Below are positions 9,118 through 18,242 of a DNA stretch of 25,445 nucleotides, piece after piece; positions within the stretch are counted from its first letter, which is position 1; every line of letters starts with the position of its first letter. This DNA comes from Volvariella volvacea V23 (Eukaryota > Basidiomycota > Agaricomycetes > Agaricales > Pluteaceae). The position numbers were made by a program, and so were the translations under genes. Below the pieces are notes generated by a model. The model did not search any database, was not told the origin of the DNA, and saw only the letters and a list, made by a program, of their open reading frames with translations. The stretch is taken from positions 2,314,757-2,340,201 of the forward strand of contig KB722738.1 in the NCBI GenBank assembly GCA_000349905.1, in the 5' to 3' direction.

Positions 9118-11867
9118 ATGGCTACAAGAGCGAATTCGGTCGAGCACCCTACTGTGATTTCGGTGAGTAGGCATTCTCTATCCTTATACGACACTGATCC
9201 TAACTTCAATTAGGTTGATCCGTTTATGTAAGTCCTGCCCTAACGACGAAGTGGTTATCTTGTGTTCATTATCTGCTAATACCAGCCCTGCAGAGCAGCA
9301 GAAGGTAGGTCACATTTCCAACCACTACCTCTTTCTATTTGTTCCTTAACTTTCACCGTCGCAATGCACTAACATTCATGATCTGAAGGGACTACACAAT
9401 CGGTGGCAGTAAGTTGACGTACCGATATGTACACATATCTCCAGAATTAATATCTGCGTTAGTCCCGATATACCGCCATTTGTTACTGTAAAACCAGGGG
9501 AGGTGCGCTGCCACCCTAAATCTTGCCATAATTGATGAACACTCAACCATTTGTTCTGCTAATTCCTATAGGTATTCAAGGTCGAATGCGTTGGTAAGTT
9601 TCAAGGACGAAATGCTGGGTTGATGCACCTTCTCATGAGCCTCTGCAAAGATTGGACGGGCGCCCAGATCGGTAACAATGACAGTATGTTGCTAACTATC
9701 ATCGCTACAAGTACTGCTGTAGCCAAATTTAAATATTCAGCGAGTGACGACATTAAAAATGTGAATTTGACGAAGGTCCATAACTTGTCCGGACCGGTTG
9801 CTGTTGAGGGCGCGGAACCTGGAGATTGTCTAGTTGTTGATATCTTGGATAGTGAGTCTTTTCCGTCGCGATTATGAACTGTCGCATCGTTAATACCACT
9901 ATAGTTAAACCGTTCGACAAGATGCCATGGGGTTATACGGTATGAGGTCAGTCAAAACTGGTTGGCACGGAATTTATATTGTTTCACAGGGCATTTTCGA
10001 GTTGGAGAATGGTGGTGGCCTATTTGGTATGTTTATGGTTCGCTGTTGTATCGTGTAACTTCATGCGTTGTATAGCTCGTGAATTTAAAAGCCGGGCTGC
10101 CAAAGCCATTTGGGATCTTGACGGTGGCTATTGCCTTCTCACCCTTCATTCTATGCCATTTTAACAGCTCTACCCTATCCAGGAATTTATGCAAGTTCAC
10201 GACACATCCCCGGCGTCCGATTCGCCGGCGTCACTCATCCAGGGCTGATTGGCACTGCACCTTCAGCTGAACTATTGGCAGCCTGGAACAAACGTGAAGG
10301 TGAACTTATAGCCGCCCATCCAGGTGCCGTGCCCCCCGTCGCATTCCCGCCTGAACCAGTTGGCGCCTATGTTGGACAAGACTTGAGTAAGGAATTGAGA
10401 GAGAAGATTGCCCGAGGGGGGGCAAGGACTATCCCCGGAAGGGAGCATGGTGGAAATTGCGATGTGTGTACCAATTTCCACGTTTTAAACTTTATGTGAT
10501 AATTCTTTCCATGATGCACTGAACTGGATGGATAGATCAAGAACTTATCAAGGTGGGCATAGTTTTGATCCCTGTATACCCTTTTTGCTCATTACATTGT
10601 ATTTTCGACCAGAGGATCGCGTTGCTACTTCCCCGTTTTCGTCAAAGGTGCTAACCTTTCAGTCGGGGATTTACACTTCTCTCAAGGTGATGTAAGTACT
10701 CGCTTCATTCCATACCGACTTATTTTCGTTGATTAGTATTTGATCAGGGCGAGGTCGGTGCCTAGGTGTCCTTGACATTTTTGAGAAATTTGATTCACTC
10801 ATCATAATTGCCTAGATGTCCTTTTGTGGTGCAATTGAAATGGTAGACCTCGCCAATATATTTTGCGTATGCCTCTCACTAGCTCACGTTAACTGCATTA
10901 GGCCGGCATCATTACGTTCAAGGCGAGCATTATCAAAGGAGGAGTCGAGAAATTTGCTCTAAAGCAACCCATTTTCGTCGTAAGTGTACTTGTTGATGCG
11001 ACGATAAATTCACTAAGTGATACACCCTATTAATGCTGCTAGCCCTCACCAATAGATCCTGTGTATTCTTCCAAGGTTGTCAGAACAATATATAAAACTT
11101 TCTAGAGAGAGTAATACCGCCCTATAGATTATTTTTGAAGGGCTAAGCGTCGACATACGTACGTGCTTTTGTCACCTCATCACCTTTTTTCCTCTCGTGA
11201 ATTATGGCCACGCGACTCAGATGGTGACGGCAAGCAGTACAACATGGACGCGTTGGTAGTTCTTTGTTGTCACAACCACGACGAGACTCACGATTGGCCT
11301 GACAGCTCTGTAGCCTATAAACAAGCCGCTTTAAATGCTATTGCCTATCTCCAGAAGGTGAGTCATCCCTCTGACCTCATCACATCTGTCCTTATTGACG
11401 CCGCTCTTTTTAGCTTGGATACAGTTAAGAGCAATACGCCATTCACGCGTAATTCTAATTGCTAATATCACTGTCCGTGATGTCTTACAGCCAGAGAGCA
11501 AGCCTGTTCGTACCAACTCCTTGATTTGCTACTATGCTTCAACCTGATTTATCTAGATCTATTGCTGTCGGCTGCTCCAATTGAAAGCCATGTAGGCGCA
11601 CTCGTGGTAAGAAATCGTCTCTTCGCGAATGAGTGCGTTAGTGGCGAATACTCAAACAACGGCAGGACTCTCCTAACGCTTGTGTTACGCTGGCCATTCC
11701 GACCGGAATATTCGAGTTTGTAAGTACTCATCCCAAATTTCTCACGTTCGTCCACCTGTCACTCCCTGTACTCAATGCAGAGTATTCAGGACATTCTCCC
11801 GCACCCGGATGGCTTACAAAAGCGTGACCTCGGACAATGCGCTATCCGGAGTGATGGTGTGGTGTAA
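9118..11867 (+). CDS. Formamidase (acetamidase/formamidase family)
   Basis: Hydrolyses formamide to formate and ammonium (EC 3.5.1.49), a cytosolic nitrogen-scavenging enzyme. By eye the gene has 26 exons: 9118-9162, 9214-9227, 9286-9304, 9389-9408, 9463-9502, 9572-9593, 9651-9683, 9741-9851, 9905-9939, 9990-10026, 10076-10123, 10183-10463, 10536-10552, 10613-10691, 10748-10753, 10816-10842, 10902-10979, 11043-11075, 11128-11158, 11221-11251, 11306-11357, 11414-11423, 11491-11505, 11557-11606, 11666-11719, 11790-11867. They total 1266 nt, exactly 421 codons plus stop, the usual family length. Diagnostic segments: GLHNRWHPDIPPFVTVKPG, DWTGAQIGNND, VHNLSGPVAVEGAEPGDC, GIFELENGGG, RHIPGVRFAGVTHPG, GREHGGNCD, SVGDLHFSQGDGE, AAPIESHVGALV, PTGIFEFDI. 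All introns are 45-75 nt GT-AG. Exon 15 is only 6 nt (Gly-Glu). The gene appears intact. Confidence 0.92.
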
Positions 11868-12310
11868 GATGATCGCATATACGCCAGACCCAGACCACGG
11901 TTCGGTGTCCTACGGTAATAATGACAGGCTTGTATTTTTAAAATGTTGGAATCACGACTACGATTTGCACGCTCTTCCAGCTTTCATCGCACTCATATTC
12001 TGCAACTTGGATCCCCTGAACTTCTCCAAGAGGATGTTCGCTACTATCACACTACCAATCTCCATTCGACTGCACCTCCATTCGACTGCAGAGGACATCA
12101 TGTCGCCGGTTCTCGGAATGCATCCCACAAAGGCAATACGCCATCACAACTCGAATTGGATCAATCCTACATGACAAGCAGATTCTAGTCCTAATAAAAC
12201 AGGGTAATCAAGAAGGTCGAAAGGAAAAACAGGTTTAGAGAGAATATTCGAAGCATAAGTTAATGCATTCATTCGGAATGAGACAATGGATCTAAAACCC
12301 CAAGAAACTT
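11868..12310. other. Intergenic; 3' ends of formamidase and pheromone-like gene 1
   Basis: Convergent 3' space. A 16-bp unit, CTCCATTCGACTGCAC/G, is tandemly doubled at 12060-12091. On the minus strand the part near 12240-12310 (GCATTAACTTATGCTTCGA) resembles 16245-16275 downstream of pheromone-like gene 2, so it is probably the distal 3' untranslated region of gene 1. No further gene seen. Confidence 0.45.
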
Positions 12311-12469
12311 CTGGTTGTCGATGTAAGAGATAGGGAATGAGTGATATGCCAGTGATGGCGCAGTGGTGAATATAATGCGCATTGTAGTAGAGCGCGCTCT
12401 GATGGAAGGAAGGGGGAAGAGAGGAGGTAAGAAAAAGAAAAGGACGGCGAGAAGAGATCGAAAGCTCAC
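12311..12469 (-). other. Predicted 3'-UTR intron of pheromone-like gene 1 (159 nt)
   Basis: Twenty-two bases after the stop codon the minus strand reads CTAG|GTGAGCTTT, a strong donor, and 159 nt later CATCGACAACCAG|AAG, a plausible acceptor. The same arrangement, with a 157-nt intron and similar sequence at both ends, follows pheromone-like gene 2 (16035-16191). Conservation of position and length supports a genuine untranslated-region intron. Confidence 0.55.
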
Positions 12470-12491
12470 CTAGTCCGATAGGACAAGAGAC

Positions 12492-12596
12492 TTAAGCAAT
12501 AGTGCAGCCTCCGCCGCCGTTGCCTCCGCCATCCTGGTCAACGGGGACATCGACGGTCTCGTCGGTCTTGTTGAAGACGTAGGTGAAGAAATCCAT
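12492..12596 (-). CDS. Mating-pheromone precursor-like CaaX peptide 1
   Basis: A 34-residue frame from ATG 12596 to TAA 12494-12492. It starts MDFFTYVFNK, continues TDETVDVPVDQD, then a glycine-rich run and ends CTIA. A C-terminal Cys-aliphatic-aliphatic-Ala box directs farnesylation, AAX proteolysis and carboxymethylation; together with an MD-x-F start and tiny size this is the pattern of basidiomycete lipopeptide pheromone precursors, secreted and sensed by STE3-type receptors. It is shorter than most, and the processing site and mature peptide are not obvious. Gene 2 (15910-16014) is equally long, with aligned VPxDxD, GGGG and CTIA. A TATTTAAA box lies about 75 bp upstream. Many Agaricomycetes also have CaaX peptides with no mating role, so the function is inferred. 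Confidence 0.72.
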   Translation of the reverse strand: MDFFTYVFNKTDETVDVPVDQDGGGNGGGGCTIA

Positions 12597-12668
12597 GGAG
12601 AATGTGTGTTAGGCAAGTAGGTGTGTTAGACGACTTGTCTGAGGTTCCTTCCCCTCGCTCACCCGACC

Positions 12669-12676
12669 TTTAAATA
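12669..12676 (-). promoter_or_regulatory. TATA-like box of pheromone-like gene 1
   Basis: TATTTAAA on the minus strand, about 75 bp before the ATG at 12596. Gene 2 has TATATAA about 87 bp before its ATG. The leaders of the two genes are also alike (ACAAGTCGTC...CACACATTCTCCATGG against ACAACTCGTC...CACACGCATCCTC), supporting this as the core promoter. Confidence 0.45.
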
Positions 12677-13129
12677 CTCCAGACCAACCTCACATCTTCG
12701 CCAACGTGAGTGCGGACTTGACTTGGCAGGCGGGTTAACAGGCATAAGAGGCCGTGACAATAACCCCTTCCAGCGATGTTTATTGTTTTCTTCGACAGCA
12801 ATCGAGTACGCAAGTGCCAAGGAGGGCCATCTAGCCAGTAAGCATTCATTCGGCTCAACATCACTCATCATGGCCGGTATGCCATCATCCAATCCCCGTC
12901 GGGGAATGAAAGACGTACACAATAAGGACCGCAAGCGGTGACTTGACAACTTTGTCTAATTACTTAAATTCGATCACAGGCAGCCAGCCAGCTTTACAGT
13001 CAAATCGAAGCCAAGGAGCCCGACGTGCCTAATTTGAAATACGTTTTAGCGAGTGGTACGTCTAGGTACGGTTTCGGATCTCTGTAAGCCGCCAGCGCTA
13101 ATTTGGCTACGCTGGAAGTAAAGTCCTCC
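12677..13129. other. Upstream region of pheromone-like gene 1 up to the gap
   Basis: No supported gene. Short frames here have no recognisable domain. Expected to hold upstream regulatory sequence for gene 1; I could not identify a specific operator. Confidence 0.35.
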
Positions 13130-13229
13130 NNNNNNNNNNNNNNNNNNNNNNNNNNNNNNNNNNNNNNNNNNNNNNNNNNNNNNNNNNNNNNNNNNNNNNN
13201 NNNNNNNNNNNNNNNNNNNNNNNNNNNNN
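13130..13229. other. Assembly gap (100 N)
   Basis: Exactly 100 consecutive N, the conventional filler for a gap of unknown length. The contigs on either side are therefore joined by scaffolding evidence only. The gap sits at the centre of the inverted symmetry of the window. Confidence 0.98.
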
Positions 13230-15816
13230 AACGGTGTAACTATTGCCTCTACCTGAGTGTGGACTCTTGAGCACCCACAACGAGTGCCCACATAATTGTA
13301 TGTGTCGAGCTATTCCTCGTGTGTGCGACAAGCTCTGATGAATATTGGAGGGCCATAATAGCGACAGGGACCCACACGCCACCACAAAAACCCAAGTCTG
13401 CTCTCCTCAAGCTAGTCAGGCCAACATCCAGCCCAAGCACAACATCTTATTGTCTGCAGCAGCAAAAGACAGTCTGTGACGAGCGGCCACTAGGCCAATT
13501 TCAACGCTGATTAGGTTTCCGCGCCTGCTCAATTGAATTGCTGATATTATCTTGTACGTCCTTGGCAAATGAGCCTGTAGGTGCCAGTGCATTACGCTGT
13601 ACCTGACCGAACGAGTACGAGGGTGCTTTGGAGTGCTCTTGACAATAAGACGACTCTCAAAGCGGCGGATGAGGTGGGCTATGGCAAACCGCAACAGCCC
13701 TTGTGCATGTGGGCACGTTCCTGGTGCAAGGCCGCCAGTGTTGTTTGAATCGATTCGGTCGTAATTTATTTAGATTGAACTCTAGCAATCGACCGGCAGA
13801 CGTTGGCGGCCGTGGTTTGAGTAGTGTTGCTGATCTATTTGGTAGCTATCGGGCTCTGAGCCTCTCTGCATCGATGAAATTGTCCATCTTCGCTCCACAT
13901 TAGCAGAGGAACCTCCCATAAGCCATAAGCTGAAGAGACGAACAGAAAATCAAGTATTGGTGCGATACCTGCTTCCTCCTTCTACTCTACAATCTGCAAT
14001 TCCAAATCCGAGCAATGCGGCAGCCGACTCTCGTGATCAGGCTGGTGCCAAGAGAGACGTAGCAGAAGCAGTGCGCCAACACAAACAAAATCTACCCTGC
14101 ATGAATAATAATATCTATCTCCAGAAGGCAGACTTCTTTCCCAAACAGCGATGTTTTGATATCCCTGGTGCCGGTAAACCTTGACCAGAACTCTCACACC
14201 CCTTTTGCTCTGCGAAGCACGAAGGAAGCTGTAGGGTATACCGTGATACATCCAAAGGGGCTTCGTTGGATGCCTATCATGGCAAATGGGTTGGTGTGGT
14301 TGGTGTGGGTGCGCTATTGTTTCTCGATAGCTGTTGAGGGGCGTCTTGACTCGATTCTCTCCGTCGGATGGTGAGGATGACCATTCTTCGAGGCCTTGAG
14401 GTCCTGGAGTCCACAAATCACGCTGATGCCTGGATCCGTCTACCCATCATTTGCAATGCCGATATCAAGCAATACGTGAGCACTTCATTGCCGAATCCCA
14501 TCCAAAATTCCCTCCTTATTGTCTGCGTTTAATATTGAAAATACCGGATGGCAGTGAATCGCAGTTACATCTCACCCACTTGGACCTGCATCCACAGCCA
14601 GGTGACCAAAACCGCCAGGCTTGGCCCACTCGATCTGCAGGACGGAATGCTTCCTCCGAAGCTGGATGTCCTTAAACAAGTCCGTCTGACAATCCTCCGA
14701 ATTGTTCAGGTGAAGTCATAATAGACGAGGTGGATGCTCACTGTCCAGAACAGCGCTAGCGTTTGTAACCCCGACGGCCAAGCTGCCAGTCGAGTGCCCT
14801 CAGACACGACGTCTTATTGTCCCGGGTAACACTAATACGGTATTGACGCGCACCTCATGTCAACCAGGTACCGCATAAACCGATGCGCAAAGGCCTGCCA
14901 GGACTAGCACAGTTCCGACCACAACAATATCACCACCCTCAATATCGGGTTGAAAACATTTCGATATAACGCCCGTCACTGTAACGTGTGTTGGTGACAG
15001 AACTTTACCAACGTGGGCTCACTTCGAGGGAATTTAAATTTATCGTTAGGGCTTAGTTTCTCGCTTGGGGGCCGTGGGCCGTCACGGTCACTGCTGGACG
15101 CTGTTGGGCATGTGGATTAGATAAATTCCTTGGAGACAATAAGGTGATGGAGAGAAGGTGTCAAAATACCGCACTTGACCTGAAATGCTCTAAAATTTTG
15201 CGACCTTGTGATTTGAATTTGGGGTGCGCGTGCGCGATCGCCCTCATGTGCGAGACAAATACCAAATTCATCGGATTTATGCCATACTTTACTTCTACAG
15301 ATTTTCAACGCTCTCTTGGGTGCCTCTTGTTTGCAGCACGCCGCCGTGTACAGGCCTTAGCACAACACAGGGTTGGCTCTGGATCCGACTTTGACCTGAC
15401 TTCCGGTCGTTGCAATGTGCAACTCCCGCCACGAGGCAAGCCAAATAAGGCACACTATCCCCGAATTCCGGAGAAGCCCAGCAGCACGAGATACAAAGTT
15501 CACCGGCCCATCCGAGAAAGGGGTCCATCGCTTAACAACTGCTTATTGTCTTTTTCTAAAGCCTAACTGCTGGGATTGGACGATGCTATACCAGAAACGA
15601 TCAAGGTGACGCTATTCTGCCCCAATTTCCCGTCGCAAGGAGCTTTTCTTCCCTTAGCCCTTACCAAATTTCCAGCTGATGACAGAGGGGCGAAGGAGTG
15701 AAGACAATAAAGCTATCGCTGGGGGGTGGTAATTGTTATCCCCTTCCAATACCCAGCAGAGAACCACGGCGAAAATCAGGACTTTGTTAGCAGTTGGAAT
15801 GATGGTGTGGAGGTCG
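13230..15816. other. Gene-poor region between gap and pheromone-like gene 2
   Basis: I find no intact gene on either strand. At about 14385-14705 the plus strand has coding-like pieces in different frames (LRGLEVLESTNHADAWIRLP; HLTHLDLH; LPPKLDVLKQVRLTILR) that resemble leucine-rich F-box debris, not joinable without frameshifts. The longest frames (15144-15566 plus, 13982-14416 minus) show no domain. I looked specifically for a seven-helix STE3-type receptor and did not find one. Confidence 0.4.
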
Positions 15817-15823
15817 TATATAA
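15817..15823 (+). promoter_or_regulatory. TATA box of pheromone-like gene 2
   Basis: TATATAA at 87 bp before the ATG at 15910, in the context GGTCGTATATAAGCTC. It matches in position the TATA-like box of gene 1. Confidence 0.5.
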
Positions 15824-15909
15824 GCTCAGGATGATGGGAGGGGAGAGAACCAGACAACTCGTCCCAAAAATCGTCCTATTCTCTCACACGCATCCTCATA
15901 ACCACTACC

Positions 15910-16014
15910 ATGGACGTCTTCTCATTCATCTTCAAGAAGGACGAAGAGCTCGTCAACGTGCCCACTGACGAGGATAGTGGAGGCAGCGGCGGCGGTGGCT
16001 GCACCATTGCTTAG
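15910..16014 (+). CDS. Mating-pheromone precursor-like CaaX peptide 2
   Basis: A 34-residue frame from ATG 15910 (context ACCATGG) to TAG 16012-16014. It starts MDVFSFIFKKDEEL, then VNVPTDEDSGGSGGGG, and ends CTIA, a CaaX box expected to be farnesylated and carboxymethylated. Aligns end to end with gene 1 without gaps; MD-x-F, F-x-K, DE, V-x-VP-x-D-x-D and the Gly-rich tail are shared while the remainder differs, as expected for diverged pheromone precursors or alleles. The cleavage site releasing a mature peptide is unclear (perhaps near DED). It lies 1.1 kb upstream of the intact DUF4112 gene and points the same way; gene 1 is on the other strand beyond the gap. A non-mating lipopeptide is the main alternative. 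Confidence 0.72.
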   Translation: MDVFSFIFKKDEELVNVPTDEDSGGSGGGGCTIA

Positions 16015-16034
16015 GTCTCTCGTCTCAGGACAGG

Positions 16035-16191
16035 GTGAGTTCTGCATTTCCTTTCCCACTCGTTCCCGCCTCCTCACCGTCGTCGTCGTCGTCTTCCCCA
16101 GAGCGCGCTCATATATCACCCCAACGCGCATCACCCTCTCCATCACGCCATTACTGGCCCATTACCCATTCACTATCTCTTGCATCGACAG
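16035..16191 (+). other. Predicted 3'-UTR intron of pheromone-like gene 2 (157 nt)
   Basis: Donor GACAGG|GTGAGTTCT lies 20 nt after the stop codon; acceptor CATCGACAG|TCGG lies 157 nt on. The flanks resemble those of the 159-nt intron after gene 1 (CTATCTCTTGCATCGACA against CTATCTCTTACATCGACA before the acceptor). It contains a GTC/GTC trinucleotide run near 16079-16093. Confidence 0.55.
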
Positions 16192-17113
16192 TCGGAAGCT
16201 TTGGTTTTTTGTAATTGTGGACTTCGTTCTTCGCACTCGGTCACCAACGAACGCATGGATTAAATTATGCTTCGACACATTCATCACTAGATCCACTTGA
16301 TTTCTTCGCCTTTCTTGAATACCCTGTGTTATTAGTGCTAGATTGATTAGCTTCCCGAATGTCATGTAGGACGAATAGCTTGAATTGCGATGGCTGTATA
16401 TCCTTGTATCTACTGTGCCGGAGTGACTAGAAAAATGACCGATAAGGACTCACGTTGTTAGTCGGAGGTGGATTCGCGCGCGACACAGCCGCGCTCGATA
16501 GCTCCGATGCAATCGGCCGGCGGGATTGCCTTTTATAGAGTTTGGTATCGCCCACTGAGCCAAAGACATGTGCGGCTGGTCAATGAGCGCATTCAACACG
16601 GGTTGAAGAAAAGTCCGTCATCGACGCGTGAAATCCATTGGGAGACGGCCTTTGTTGGTACCATGCGCTATCTGAACTGAGCGCCCTCTTTGTACAATCG
16701 TTGAGACGTAGGTTTCATCGTTTTTTTGGCGGGCAATGGAGCTCAAAAATGATTGGAGTGGAATATAGCATGAAGAAGAGGGACAGAAACCGGGAGTGCT
16801 GTTGCAATGCGACGATGAATATAAGGCTAGCCAGCCTGTACGAAAAAGCATATCCCCTTGTTCCCATTTGAGCAAAGCCTGATAACATAGGCCTGCACGC
16901 GCACGAGTTCGCCGCCGATCGACGATCCCGATATCTCGACTCCGAGTCTTGACGTCATGGTGTAGGTAAAAGCCTGTGTAACTGCGGCGTCAACACCACG
17001 CACAGCAGCCTCCACATTCATTCCTTTCACCTCTCTCATACCCTCTTCCACTCGTCTTTCTCTTCCCCCCCTCCTTGGCCTACTCCTTGGCTTACCATCC
17101 CAGAGACACAGTC
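16192..17113. other. Intergenic: 3' end of pheromone-like gene 2 and DUF4112 promoter
   Basis: The first ~90 bp resemble the 3' end of pheromone-like gene 1. From 16493 on, the sequence is the right copy of the block found inverted at 3633-4066. On the minus strand TATAAAA occurs near 16534-16540; the left copy lacks it. The 85 bp right before the DUF4112 ATG are pyrimidine-rich (CTTTCTCTTCCCCCCC), a typical basidiomycete leader, and are absent from the left copy. Confidence 0.45.
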
Positions 17114-17977
17114 ATGGCATCTGCACTCCTCCAAAGCGCCGGCAAATCCGTCCTCAGCCAACAACTCCAACACTACGCCCCCTCAGACCCCTACTACGAA
17201 ACCCCTCCCCAAAGTCAAGGCCAAGGCAGCTCCCCCCCAAGCAAATCCAAACGGCGTGCCAAACCCATCCCGCCAGGTCTCTCCGCACACGACGCCAAAA
17301 TCCTCCTCTCGATCCGCAAACGCGCCCACCGGCTCGACACGGGCTTCACTCTCTGCGGCATCCGCTTCGGCTGGACGTTCCTCATCGGCCTCATCCCCGT
17401 CATCGGCGACCTCACCGATTTCACGCTCAACCACAAGCTCGTCGTCAAAAAGGCCGAAAAGGGGCTCGAGATACCCGGCTGGCTCGTCCGGAAGATGGTC
17501 GTCATCAACGTGTGCAGCGCGGTGGTGGGCAGCGTGCCGTTTGTCGGGGACGTGATTGTGGGGATTTGGAAGGCGAATAGCAGGAATGTGGCGATGTTGG
17601 AGGAGTATTTGAGGTTGAGGGGGGAGGAGTATTTGAAGTTGAGGAATGAGGGATTGTCGGCCGAGGAGATTTTGGCTATACCAGTGAATAAGGAGGGCAA
17701 GCCCACTGAAGCTGGTGCTGGTGCCGGCGCCGATAATGGTGCCAGTACCACAGGGCTTCATAATGCCGGGAAAAGGCGCGATAAGAAGCAGCTGAGACCT
17801 GGTCATGGGCTGAAACGAGGTGAAATTGTGCCAGGCGAGGCACCTCCGCCTGGGCACGAAGGAAACTCGAATTCCAGACCGGGCTTCTTTGGGTCGTTCT
17901 TCGGGAACAATGGTCGGAGGAGAACAGCTACCCCCCAGACCGAGGATTCAGGGATTACCATGACCGCACGAACATGA
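17114..17977 (+). CDS. DUF4112 domain protein
   Basis: Single-exon gene of 287 residues. The start at 17114 (MASALLQSAGK) is preferred over the in-frame ATG at 17075 because the inverted fragment at 3435-3632 is conserved from this ATG and lacks the preceding bases. Residues ~75-175 carry the DUF4112 core: GFTLCGIRFGWTFLIGLIPV with IGDLTDF, then VRKMVVINVCSAVVGSVPFV followed by GDVIVGIWKANSRN, two membrane-embedded hairpins each holding a P-x-x-GD motif. The function of DUF4112 proteins is not established; a small integral membrane protein is likely. The tail is Gly/Ala-rich and basic and looks disordered. Codon choice switches from C-ending to G-ending codons near 17515. Confidence 0.88.
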   Translation: MASALLQSAGKSVLSQQLQHYAPSDPYYETPPQSQGQGSSPPSKSKRRAKPIPPGLSAHDAKILLSIRKRAHRLDTGFTLCGIRFGWTFLIGLIPVIGDLTDFTLNHKLVVKKAEKGLEIPGWLVRKMVVINVCSAVVGSVPFVGDVIVGIWKANSRNVAMLEEYLRLRGEEYLKLRNEGLSAEEILAIPVNKEGKPTEAGAGAGADNGASTTGLHNAGKRRDKKQLRPGHGLKRGEIVPGEAPPPGHEGNSNSRPGFFGSFFGNNGRRRTATPQTEDSGITMTART

Positions 17978-18242
17978 CCATGGCCTATACTCCGCGGTTA
18001 CTTCATTCAGACACTCACCAAACACGGACGGGTGCAGACTCATTCCATGTACTGTCATGATATGTATCTCATACCAGTTTTTTTGTTGTATTTTCATCTA
18101 TATGTGCGAATACATAAATGTCCGTACATCGTTTTCGCTCTCTTACCTGCATACCGAAGACATAAGTACCACTTCACAATCGCCAAAAACGCATAATCAA
18201 TAACGACAAAACCTGTCTCGAAAACTTGTCCCGATACCGAGT
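17978..18242. other. Convergent intergenic region
   Basis: This is the 3' space between DUF4112 (+) and the MFS gene (-). It is AT-rich with no gene or repeat seen. Confidence 0.4.

Noticed and set aside
13982..14416. Minus-strand frame with GALLLLRLSWH considered as an STE3 receptor start
   Set aside because: Only one short hydrophobic run; no further transmembrane helices or receptor motifs follow in any frame.
15144..15566. 140-residue plus-strand frame upstream of pheromone-like gene 2
   Set aside because: No domain, no helix or motif pattern, overlapping frames on both strands, and no homologous segment in the left half.
17075..17113. Upstream in-frame ATG of the DUF4112 gene
   Set aside because: The added residues fall in the pyrimidine-rich leader, and the inverted copy lacks this segment but keeps the protein from the ATG at 17114.
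17183..17857. Long minus-strand frames (224 and 178 residues) opposite the DUF4112 gene
   Set aside because: They are antisense shadows produced by the biased third-position composition of the real gene; the plus frame has the recognisable domain.
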